NCBI RefSeq assembly: GCF_043290135.1
Contig: NC_134700.1
Location: 244,613,039-244,677,038 of the forward strand
Reading direction: 5' to 3'
DNA: 64,000 nt
From: Rhipicephalus microplus
Taxonomy: Eukaryota > Arthropoda > Arachnida > Ixodida > Ixodidae
The position numbers and the translations under genes are program-made. The notes below the pieces were generated by a model. The model was given only the letters and a program-made list of their open reading frames with translations. It searched no databases and had not been told where the DNA came from. Below, in pieces: positions 54,986 through 64,000 of the stretch. The number at the start of each line of letters is the position of its first letter. Position 1 is the stretch's first letter.

Positions 54986-55052
54986 TGCTTCAAGTGTCTG
55001 CGCATGCGCTAGGTGCTGCTGGCCCGCGACGGCGGCGCTGGATGCATCGTGA

Positions 55053-55888
55053 CGCCAAGCGCTGAGACATTTCCCCTAAGTGTGAAGCAGAGGGTACATT
55101 AAGTTATAATAGTATTCTGGAGCTTGCTTCGAACTCTCGTGTAAAACATTACCTGGCCCACTGTAAATTATGTACGGTCTTATTTTTACTTATTCCTCAA
55201 ATATCATCATAAAGACCCCCTGGACTACCCAGGGAGCATTTCGGTTCCAGCACCTGCAGAAAACTATGCATCGCTGTGCAATATAGATCTCGCAGGTGCA
55301 GAACAGTCCTTAAATAAATCGAGCTCTCGCATTTGCTACGTACGTAGCTGTGTATGAGCGAAGCAAGGTCACTTAACGTGTGACGAGCCAGAGCGCCAAG
55401 ATAATAAAGCTTATGGTACGCATTGACATTTTCGTTCACGGCATTGCGCATTGTTGGTTTTTGTCGACAATCACTTGAGAGGCCAACACGCGACCACTGG
55501 AGAGGTATACGAAAAAGCAGTGCGAGGGTTCACTATACTACATTTATTAAAACAAACCATGGTGATCTGATGAAACCTTTCTTGTCCACTATGCTGGTGT
55601 TGTTTCGTTTTTTGTTGATGCTATTTGTTTTTACGTCAGAAGCATAATATTCACAGCTCATAGTATACTATATTTGAAAACGAAGAACTATATATGAACA
55701 TGCAGTGCAGCGAGAGGCTGTTGCTTTTCTTCACCGGAGCTCACTGGGTCGCAATAAGTGTAAGCGCACCAACGTAACCCCGACGGCGCCCTTGCCTACT
55801 ACGGCGGGAGGAAGTGGCGGACCATTGAAGGGGCTTACAGTGACTCCTTTGATATGCGTTCATGATCACTAAGAAACAGATGGAATTC
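55053..55888. other. No feature seen
   Basis: No motif or repeat recognised. Confidence 0.3.
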
Positions 55889-56475
55889 TATCTGCTAAGA
55901 AAGTATATAATCTTAAACTGATGCAACACATCCACAAACATAAACTACAGGATTCCTTTCCACGCACTGTATCAACAACATATGGCTTCAGAAATTCTAC
56001 CCGAAAAACTAAGAAAACACGCACGAACTATGGCGAGCAGGCTATTGATTATAAGATCATACAATTGCTAAACCTTCACGAATCGAATATAGACTTTACT
56101 CTGAAAACTAAACAATTTAAATGTCATCATAAATCCTTTCTTCTTTTGACTAAAGACATAGTAGATCCATAGGCTTTTATATTTAGGAATACTTGTATAC
56201 TGAGTTGATTTTTTTTTCTTACTGTGAACAATGATACTTAAACAGAATCGTTTGATACCAAAATTGTTTCCTGTTTATGTAAAACATATTCTGAATGTAT
56301 ATCATGTAGAAATAAGCTATGTAACTAAATAAGATATGTATAATGTCACTTATTTGTATATGTATGTTACTGATGTGTGAATATGTGTAATATGGCACTG
56401 ATGCAGACTGTATCAGGAGGTCAAGACCTCGTCAGGCTATTTAGCCTTTAGTCTTTGCCTCCCGCAGGGAAGTTT
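55889..56475 (+). mobile_element. 5'-truncated LINE (CR1/L2/Jockey-like) 3' end
   Basis: The reading frame up to 56,172 has the terminal pattern of LINE ORF2 proteins: KKVYNLKLMQHIHKHK, then RKTKKTRTNYGEQAIDY (the R-TNYG core), then a basic end KTKQFKCHHKSFLL before the stop. A 3' UTR with a hairpin-like AGGTCAAGACCTCGTCAGGC and GTCTTTGCCTCCCGC leads to a T-run near 56,480. Family level is uncertain. Confidence 0.65.
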
Positions 56476-57477
56476 TTGTACTTTTTTTTTTTCCTGCAAA
56501 AATACGCATATACCAACGGTTCCTTTCTTCGCATGATTGGATTGCACCGACTCTGAAACGGCTCAGTTGCAGGCGTCACGGAGCTCTTCCTTAGATTGTG
56601 GACTTCTTCTCGTTTCACATGTACTAATGCAGGTTCGAAACGTGAGCCCGCAACCACCTTTCTAGACGCGTGGGCCACTTTCCAAGTATTTCGGGAAGTC
56701 AATCCGTGTAGCCGTATAGTCGAAAAAGTGTTTTTTTTTCGCCACTACTAACTTCATGTTTTCGTTTTTACTCAGCTTTGTAATCTTCCTTCTCCTCCTA
56801 CCTTTCGTCTATGGTCGTTTCGAAATCTCCTTTGAGCGTGATACGACGCAGGCAAACATTTTAACACAGCGCTGTGCGGTTCCTTTTTTGTTTGGGATTC
56901 AATTTGCTTTAGATCGGGAGTTGCCACTGTAGGCTATTTTATCTCCGTTCCGAATGGGTGAACCTGCACGCACACGTTCATGCCAAAGTATGACGTCATG
57001 CGCAGAATTCGCCGTACGCAGGAAGATTATGCACGCTTGCGGTTGGAGGTGCATGAACTGAGTGCGCTTCTGCCTGAGCTTTCTTCACTGGTCTTGCTTT
57101 AGTCTACAATGTCAGGAGCACACGTGCCATGGGGAACACAGTTGTTTCATTTGTCTAATGCAGGAGAGTGCCAGCGCAGTGTTGGGAAGGTGAGCACTCG
57201 ACATTCTGCGTGAACGCGGTACCGCTAGCAGTCGAGTATTTAGAAATCACTAGATATAGGAGCGTGTCATGCCGCGTGTGTCTTAAATTATACTGGGGCT
57301 GCCTGGAAGTTAAGGCTCAAATAGGCTGCGAGGTGTACTTGGGTGGTGGTGGGGAGGCTTACTTTCGGGCTTGTAAGCAGAAACTACCTTCATTCATTGC
57401 TTAATGGCATCAGCCTTGTGCTCCTGTAAAGCATGGTTTGTTGCAAGCTACGTAATACAAGGTGGTGGTGGTGCTAA
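56476..57477. other. No feature seen
   Basis: No gene recognised. Confidence 0.3.
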
Positions 57478-57571
57478 AAAAACATTTATTTCAGAAAAAG
57501 TCTACTAGAGAGTGCCGACGCGTAATACAAGGGAGAAGCAAAATGTTGTTTGAATGGAAGGCTAGATCTGG

Positions 57572-57694
57572 CGTGAGTGAGTGAGTTAGTGTGTGAGTGA
57601 ATAAGTGAATGAGTGAGTGAGTGAGTGAGTGAGTGAGTGAGTGAGTGAGTGAGTGAGTGAGTGAGTGAGTGAGTGAGTGAGTGAGTGAGTGAGT
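57572..57694. repeat. (GTGA)n microsatellite
   Basis: About 30 units; on the LINE strand it reads (TCAC)n. The neighbouring LINE fragment also ends with GCTCACTCATTC, so the array may have grown from a LINE tail. Confidence 0.97.
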
Positions 57695-57697
57695 AAC

Positions 57698-57773
57698 GCG
57701 GCTTGTGCTGCTCAGCTCGGAGGTTCAAGACCATTTTTAGTCTTGAACCTCCGAGCTGAGCAGCACAAGCCGC
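57698..57773. repeat. Perfect 34-bp hairpin with 8-nt loop
   Basis: Arms 57,698-57,731 and 57,740-57,773 are exact reverse complements; loop CATTTTTA. One arm is the LINE coding sequence for RLVLLSSEVQD; the other is its inverted duplicate. Confidence 0.98.
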
Positions 57774-58539
57774 CACTGCTCCCGGAGGACCTCAGGACAA
57801 CTTGTTGATAAGCTGGGGCATTCCCATAGTATATGTTTGTAAGACGCCTTTTCTGTTACACATAGCTTATATTTATTGTCCGGGTATAAGTTTGGGTAGC
57901 TCTTATGGAGGTGCACAGGTTTCGGGTAGCAGTTTGTCGGTAGCTGTCGGTATTTCGATGCTTCTTGCCTGTTTAGACTCAAGTGATGCGCGGAAAAAAC
58001 GCGCCTTGCTTCTCTGTAGGGATGCATGTATTCTGCGTAGCTTGTAAATCGGTCTTTGTGTGGTACGTTTGCGACACCAGTCGGGTTGCGCGGTGAGTTA
58101 ATTCTCGTGACAACTCATGAACCAGCTTGTTCGGATTGCATGTATCAGTCTCTGTGTGCGCCGCGAACCATACCAGGTGTTTGGGTTCATCTACTTTGTG
58201 TAGTTCTTGGTTATTAACGAGAATTCTGAGAGCTTGCCGTGAAATCCGTCCTTGCGTGAAACTTCTGATGGCTACTTGCGAATCGCTCAGTATGAATTAG
58301 TGCTTGTTGGAGGTGATAGCCATGGCTATGGCTACCTCCTCAGCCTCCTCTATATTGTTTGTTATGACAGAGCACGCAATAATACAAACGCCAGACGCGT
58401 CGATCACGACAGCAGTGTGGGTCTTTCGTTCAGGGTATGGGCTACCATCTACAAAAAAAGACTTACTGTTTATGCCACATGTGTTGAGCAGTGCTTTTGC
58501 TCGGTGTTTTCTGCAGTCCGTGCTGATAATGGGGTTCAT
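57737..58539 (-). pseudogene. LINE ORF2 RNase H and C-terminal Cys/His module
   Basis: RNase H appears as FFVDGSPYPER...HTAVVIDASG (catalytic Asp at VDGS) and AEEVAIAMAIT (58,297-58,539). After about 260 bp of shifted sequence the C-terminal module reads PNLYPDNKYKLCVTEKAS and HILWECPSL (57,737-58,027), as in other LINE copies of this type. RNase H would remove the RNA template strand. Several frame breaks. Confidence 0.75.
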
Positions 58540-58850
58540 GTTTTTCGGTATCGAATTAGAAGACCTTAGCTCTTATTGTATTGGGGATGTCATGTTTGAC
58601 ACCACAATGTGCCTGGTACATAATTCCTAATCTACTCATTATATTTCTTCCCGTTTTAGTTTTAGTCAGCCTTTCAAGCTCTGAGCTTCTATAATCTCTT
58701 CAAGCGTATTGTGTAGTCCTAGCTGAAGAAAAAGGTCTGTGCTAGCATACTCAGATATTCCTATCGCTTGTTTGTAGACCTTCCGGATGAGTGCAATTAT
58801 TTTGTTAGTTTCAGCTTTTTGCCATTCGTTTTATGCTGCTACATATGTTA

Positions 58851-60177
58851 TTATGTTATGTGGCTCATGACGAAGGCCTGGATTAGGCAAATTATGTGGG
58901 CTTCTTTCATACCTCGGTGTTTATTCGTGACCCTGCGAATCAGTCTCATGGCATTCGTGACTTTATCATTTAGTCTCCGTGTAGACTCGCCGTTGGCGCC
59001 GTTAGCCTCGATGACTAATCCCCGTACCCGTATTTTTGGAACTGTCGGTATAGCTGCGCCCTCCTGTGTGTGAATCCTAATTTCCTCATATTGCCGCTTG
59101 TTTTCCCTCTGACTTGGGTGGTCTGCCTCTGATTGCTGCCCTGTAGAGAAGAAGTTCTGATTTCTCCGGGGAGCATGCGAGTCTTGTGCCTTCCAGGTAT
59201 CGCTCAACTGTTCCTATTGTTTCTTGGAGTCTCTGTTTTATGTAGCCGTCGCTGCCGTCACTAACCCATATTGCGATGTCATCCGCGTAGATAGAGTTAT
59301 ATACTCCCAGGATATTATTTACCTCTTTCGGTAGTCCAATCATCATTAGATTAAAGAGCATTGGCGGTATTACGGAGCCCTGTGAAGTGCCTCTGCAGCC
59401 CAGTTCTTGGAGATCAGATGTAAGGCCTCCTAAGCTGAGCCTTGTTTTTTTGTTGGTCAACAAGTTTCTGGCGTAACTATAGGCTTGCTCATCCATGTTT
59501 AAGCTCGATATGCGGCTGAAAATTGTTTTATGGGCTGCATTGTCGAATGATTTTTTGAGGCCCAGACCGAGTATGGCTCGTGCGAAACTTGTGGGGTAGT
59601 TTGTGATTTGGTGCTTAATCTGTAGCATGCCGTCTTGGGTGCCTAGGTGATGACGGATGCCTATCATCACGTGTGAATAGTATTCACCATCCTCAAGATA
59701 GTTGTGGGCTCTATTTAGAAATGCATGTTCCATTACTTTAGCTACGCATGGCGTTAATGAGATGGGTCGGAGATTTACTTTGTTGATTGGCTATCCAGGT
59801 TTTGGTATAAGGATTGTTTTAGCCTCTTTCCACGCGTCGGGCATTGTCCCTTCTGTCCAACGTTTCCTTATATATCCAGTTGAAAATTCTATGGATTCAT
59901 TTTTCAGGTTACGTAATGCTCGGTTGGTGACTCCATCATGTCCCGGTGCTCATTTTATATTTAATTTGTGGAGCATCGCTCTAACCTCCGCTGCCTCAAA
60001 GTTTTTGTCCATGTTGAGGTTTGCTTCGCCTGTATAGTTTTTATGTTGTAGTGGCGGTGATTTGGACATGTAGATGTTTTGTAGATCTGTCATTAGCTGT
60101 TTCTCGTTTCCTTCGTATTCGCGTGTGGATTTGCCGCATTCGCGTTTCATAGTGAGGAGTTCTATTTGAGCTTGCAT
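58851..60177 (-). pseudogene. LINE reverse transcriptase
   Basis: Order of RT blocks: APGHDGVTN (about 59,945), PISLTPCVAKVMEH (about 59,740), KKSFDNAAH (about 59,545), GTSQGSVIPPMLFNL (about 59,380) and the catalytic box YADDIAIW near 59,280, then a thumb region to 58,851 (RLIRRV). Stops are seen at 59,950-59,952 and near 59,790, and the frame is shifted past 59,086. The 60,100-60,177 part belongs to the ORF1 coiled coil, directly fused to the RT linker. Confidence 0.85.
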
Positions 60178-61442
60178 CTGTTATGTTATTTCTTTAATTC
60201 GTCTGTTTTCAACTTTAAGCCGTTCTAGCTCTTGACTGTTGCCATTGCAGCCGTTAATTGTTATTTTTAACCTCCTCAGTTCCCTCCGGTCGCAAGCCGC
60301 GTACTCTATCTGCCCAGCTCAACTTGTTTGTTGGTCACTTAGACACCGATCCCGACCTGGAACTGGGGTGGGAGCTTGTAGGGTTGCGGTGCCTTGAATC
60401 GGCGCGGGATCTTGTTTGTTGTCGTTTTCCAAGTCTCAATGTCGAGCGCTCTCGTGAACGCCCTCATAGTGGAGATGTGCTTTGCGTTTGATGTTCTCGT
60501 AGTCTGGTTCATTGTCTCTGTTTTACAATTTAAGGTTTCTTGAACCTGTCCGTGCAGCTTTTATCGGCTGTAGCGTGGTCTTTTCCACAGATTTGAGAGC
60601 TACGGTCACATCTGTTGTCGTCTTTGGGGTTGTGAGTGCCGCAACTATTCAGCACAAAGTTTATCTTGGGAATTGCGGCACACGTCACTTCTAAGTCCCA
60701 GTCTGTTGCACTGTTTGCAGTAGTCAATTTGCTTGTGATATAGCGTGCACGGTATTATTACTCCATCATAGCACTCACTCGAGAATACCTTGTTTACACT
60801 GAAGAGCACAATGACCGCTGTAGTATTCGCCAGTCGCTTAGCCATGATGATGCTGTTGTTTCTTTCAGTGACAAGGGCCGCCCTATTACTAGCAAGAATT
60901 TCTTTCAGTGGGATTCATTTACTGATACCCTTGGCTGTATCTTCTGGTGCTGTTTTATACGCTGCCACTTCATATTCTTTGCCTCCTATAAGTATTTTCT
61001 TGATTTTTCTGTACTGTTCCGCTCGGTCGGGGTCGGGGGTGCTTACTAATATGGTGTTCTGTGTCTTGTTGGAGCATATTACGTCGAAGTGCCGGACTTC
61101 TGGTGGTGTAGCCGCGGCTTCATGTATGCCTCTGGTTATATCGGTTGGGCCAAGTGCGGCTACGCGTAGGCCTTCTCTTGGTCTGATGACAATTTGGTAG
61201 TCTCCCGCCGGTAGCTTAGGCATTCTGTTCTCTTTTTCGATGTGTTTCATCTGTCTTTCCTGCGTTTTGGCCTGCGTGTTATCAAATACGGGTTTTGCCT
61301 TAATGTTATCACCAAGGCAGTCGTCAGCGTCCCTCACCGATCCATGTCTGGGCTTTTGACGACGTCCGTAGTGGATGGTGTGCAAGCCTTCTTCACTCTC
61401 AGTAGTGGCTGGTAATTCATCATCATCTTGTTGTACATCCAT
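60178..61442 (-). pseudogene. LINE ORF1 (nucleic-acid-binding, zinc-knuckle protein)
   Basis: Starts near 61,442 (MDVQQDDDE). The stretch PKLPAGDYQIVIRPREGLRV...ILVSTPDPDRAEQY is the conserved ORF1 domain of this LINE type. Frame-shifted zinc modules follow at 60,530-60,845: CKQCNRLGL..DVC, CAECGTHNPKDDNRC, CGKDHATADKSC, with some His/Cys replaced. Then come an Arg/Ser-rich region, LSWADRV and a coiled coil. In a live element it would coat the RNA. Here at least four stops or shifts break it. Confidence 0.8.
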
Positions 61443-61784
61443 CGTTCTCGAATCGGCGTCAGTGTTTGCGTGTCGCCTGCTGACGCGGTAGATTCCAGTG
61501 GGTTTACAGCGTCGGCTCCCTGAGTGAACCAGCCTGTTTCATGAGGCTTAACAGCGTCTCGTGTGGTGTGCACCGAGAAAAGGCCGTAAAAAGACGAAAA
61601 ACAGTCGGCCCACCTTGTCTTTCGTATCCTAAGAATCTGGGTGACGATACAAATTCTCTGATATCACTCTGGAAAATGATCGTGGTGATTTTCACACCGA
61701 AGTTGTTCATGAAAGCAGGAGCCGACGTGAAGCGCGTCTGCACTCGTCGGCGCTTGCAGCGTCTCTCCTGTAGCACAGTTGAAT

Positions 61785-62440
61785 GAGTGAGCAAACTTTA
61801 TTTAACCAGCGGATTGAGGCGTGGGCTAAGCCGCATCCAGGGGCGGTGGAGAGACCCTGTCTCTCAGCCGCCTCCCGTGCTCGCTGGATGGCACATATTT
61901 GGTCTGACCGATCTGAGCTCATCAGCGCGGCTCTCCACCACGCCCCAAGCTGTTCTGGGGAGACTGCATTGGCGTCCTGTATCTGTGTGCATTCCCATAA
62001 CATATGCTCTAGGGAGGCGCGTCTCATGCTACATAGCTTACACGAGTCATCTGGGTATAGTTCGGGGTAGATGCGAATCATGTGCTTCGGATTGGGAAAT
62101 GTTCTAGTTTGAAGTCGCCTCTAGTCAACCTCCTGAGATCTGTCTAATGTGGAGCTAGGTGGTGGAAATCTGCGCCTCGACTTTTGGTAGAATTGGATAA
62201 TGTCGCAGAACCTAAACATTCTGTCCCTCTCCCACCACTCATCTCCTCCCAGTATCTCACGTGAAGCTCCATCGCGAGTGCGGTAAGTCAGACCTCGCGC
62301 TACGCGGTGAGCCTCCTCGTTGAGGTTGGGAATGAGGGACGCACACGGGGTGTGGGCTGGGAACCATATAATATACCTTTTTTTCAAATTCCTCGGATGA
62401 TATGAGATTTGCCTTGCGGAGGAGTATGTATGTTGGCTGC
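61785..62440 (-). mobile_element. 5'-truncated LINE: RNase H end and C-terminal module
   Basis: The minus strand shows the end of RNase H, IIWFPAHTPC and NLNEEAHRVARGLTYR (62,300-62,400, active-site His region), then, one frame over, YPELYPDDSCKLCSMRRAS and HMLWECTQIQ (61,980-62,080) and AREAAERQGLS near the C-terminus. The 3' end is AAATAAAGTTTGCTCACTCA at 61,785-61,805. It is related to, but distinct from, the LINE at 57,478-61,784. Confidence 0.8.
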
Positions 62441-64000
62441 CTCGGGAGATGCTGATGCTGATGCTGATGACCTCTGATGGATGGCGCTTACCCACAAAGG
62501 GGAATAGGCCAAGAACCGGGCGGCAGGATACTTAAATGAAACTAAAATGAAAATGAAGCCAATCTGAAAAAGTAGCTTAAAATAATACTACCAAAAAACA
62601 AAAATGTTTGCTGAGCAAGCGGTCAAACCATCTTTTGTTTTTGAAAGACATAACTACGAAGTATAAACTAAAGATCTGAAAAGGTAGGGGTTCACTAGCA
62701 TGGTAATTTTTTAGTTGCGTTGATGTAATCGAACACAGTGGAGCATACATCCCTGTGGCAGTAACCAAATGAAGTTCTGCCAAGTGATAAAATTACTGGT
62801 AGATTTACTTGTATTCCTAGCTTTTGTAATGGGGCTACTAAAAATCTTTTTCTCTGATAAGAATAACGATGACAGAATAAAAAGAAATGTTCAATTGTTT
62901 CAATTTCGTTGCAACAAATGCATAGCGGTGACACCTTGTGCCGAGCTTTATTAAGGTAATAATTTAGTTGTGGAACTGCACAGCGCAATCCGGTAAAAGT
63001 GACCTCCAACTGGCGAGATACACACCACTGTTTATTCCAGCAATAGCTCAAATGCTCGAAATCTTTGAATTTATCCAAATTACCTTTTCTCCATTGCAGG
63101 CAAGCATTTCGGAACCTTAGCGCGGTTACGTAAGCCGTATCTGGCAAAACTGGGATGGTGGGCCCACCCAGGGATACTGCTGCTAAAGAGTCCGCCATTT
63201 CGTTCAAATATAATCCGCGGTGGCCTGTTACCCATAGCAAATGCAGTTTTTTTACGTTTTTTGGTACTAAATGCCGAAACGTATTCATCAGCTCTGAATT
63301 TACTGCCGCAGAAAGTGCATTACAAACTGATAACGAATCTGTAATGATAACTGCTAATGATTCGCTTGAGGGTAATTTGCGTAGGGCAAGAACAATGGTC
63401 AATAATTCTGCAATGAATACCGGGGTATAATCTGGGAGTCGAATCGAAAAGGACCAGTCCAAAGAAGGAGAGAAGATGCCAACCCTAGCTTTTTCTTTTG
63501 ACACAGATGCATCAGTCGCTATGATATTGCTTATCTCTAGGTGAGCTAGATAATCTGCTAACTGGTCATTTAAATACCTATATGCCAATTGTTTCGCGTC
63601 TTGAGGAAATATATCATCGAATTGTATGCTAAGCATTGACTTTAGGTTGTGTATTGGACCAATATGTCTAATTTTTACATTCAGTTGCTTTAGTAGCGCT
63701 TCTGCAAATACTATTTGCGGGGTGTGTAGTCACGACCAATGGGTTTCGAAAAATAAAGTCGGTTCTTGAATGAAAGCCTAAAATGAGAGTCTTTGGTGTG
63801 AACTGTATATCTTTAAGAATGCTTGCACAGTAAGAATTTCAAACCTATTTAGCAGAGAAGGTAGGCGAGCTTCCATATACAACACGTTATTTGCAACAAA
63901 CTTTGGTAGACCCAGACACAAACGCAACGCTTCTCTTTCCAACAGTATTAGGGGTCTCATTTTATAAGCTGCGCTGCCAGAAAATAATACACATCCGAAT
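62441..64000 (-). mobile_element. LINE 3' half, runs off right edge
   Basis: From the edge inward: the end of the RT connection region (REALRLCLGLPKFVANNVLY, 63,778-63,960), RNase H, the C-terminal module and a 3' UTR with GGCCTATTCCCC...GTGGGTAAGCG, closed by a (CAGCAT)n tail at 62,441-62,475. Two in-frame stops lie at 63,725-63,780; otherwise well preserved. Confidence 0.85.
62695..63636 (-). CDS. LINE ORF2 C-terminal part: RNase H domain and Cys/His module (partial)
   Basis: A 313-codon open frame. RNase H: NIIATDASVSKEKARVGI (first catalytic Asp), FIAELLTIVLALRKL (catalytic Glu), AVIITDSLSVCNAL (Asp) and LLWVTGHRGLYLNEMADSLA (His and Asp), in family order at about residues 37-155. The C-terminal module follows: CICCNEIETIEHFFLFC near 245-262. 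The frame ends TKKLPC-stop. The upstream RT part is in the next window and separated by two stops, so the protein is broken but this domain is intact. The role would be template RNA removal during target-primed reverse transcription. Confidence 0.9.
   Translation of the reverse strand: MLSIQFDDIFPQDAKQLAYRYLNDQLADYLAHLEISNIIATDASVSKEKARVGIFSPSLDWSFSIRLPDYTPVFIAELLTIVLALRKLPSSESLAVIITDSLSVCNALSAAVNSELMNTFRHLVPKNVKKLHLLWVTGHRGLYLNEMADSLAAVSLGGPTIPVLPDTAYVTALRFRNACLQWRKGNLDKFKDFEHLSYCWNKQWCVSRQLEVTFTGLRCAVPQLNYYLNKARHKVSPLCICCNEIETIEHFFLFCHRYSYQRKRFLVAPLQKLGIQVNLPVILSLGRTSFGYCHRDVCSTVFDYINATKKLPC

Larger units (their letters stand above)
57478..61784 (-). mobile_element. LINE with ORF1, RT and RNase H but no endonuclease (internally deleted, decayed)
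   Basis: Reading on the minus strand from about 61,784: a 5' region, ORF1 (to about 60,110), RT (about 60,100-58,850), RNase H (about 58,540-58,300), a C-terminal Cys/His module (57,737-58,030), a hairpin, a (TCAC)n array and an AATAAATG end near 57,480. The RNase H places it among I-like LINEs. Many stops and shifts make it a dead copy. The 5' end touches the 3' end of the next LINE fragment. Confidence 0.85.

Noticed and set aside
57486..57776. THSLTHSL-repeat protein
   Set aside because: Translation of the (GTGA)n array plus hairpin.

Overview
The window is animal genomic DNA, almost certainly from a hard tick (Ixodidae). It has no operons and no long intact host gene. It carries at least nine copies of a tRNA-derived SINE whose head, body and (TCAA)n tail match what is described in ticks as Ruka. 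It also holds non-LTR and Ty3/gypsy elements of types I associate with tick genomes, long (GATA)n, (TA)n and (CTAT)n arrays, and a tandem satellite. The species call is an inference from repeat types; I could not run a search.

Layout. 1-1640: the 5' part of a minus-strand LINE with a complete endonuclease domain, running off the left edge. 1.87-2.17 kb: a fold-back repeat. 2.5-2.8 kb: a perfect (GATA)n array. 6.2-7.2 kb: the 3' end of a plus-strand LINE interrupted by a 330-bp inverted-repeat element. 9.5-10.1 kb: (TA)n, a possible exon and a (CG)n(TG)n tract. 10.7-11.7 kb: purine-rich degenerate repeats with a 5'-truncated SINE. 15,340-20,762: a nearly intact Ty3/gypsy retrotransposon (minus strand, 186-bp LTRs) inserted in a (TA)n array. 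20.86-22.1 kb: a gag/protease fragment of a second gypsy family. 22-36 kb: mostly unassigned DNA with scattered SINEs. 42.7-43.0 kb: a probable Myb/SANT-like domain exon. 45.8-48.8 kb: a satellite with a 147-bp monomer, invaded by a LINE 3' end and by a TIR element. 53-56.5 kb: a SINE, two open GC-rich-looking stretches and a LINE 3' end. 57.5-64.0 kb: a train of three minus-strand LINE copies, the last running off the right edge.

How the parts work together. This is a transposon graveyard with several readable nesting events rather than a gene neighbourhood. The best-preserved coding unit is the gypsy element. Its gag is joined to pol by a textbook -1 slippery heptamer, but one in-frame stop and two single-base indels have broken it. 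Host coding evidence is limited to short exon candidates at 9.6, 24.4, 36.4 and 42.7 kb, all tentative except the Myb/SANT-like one. I found no convincing new multi-gene system; the most useful leads are mechanistic details of the mobile elements and repeats.
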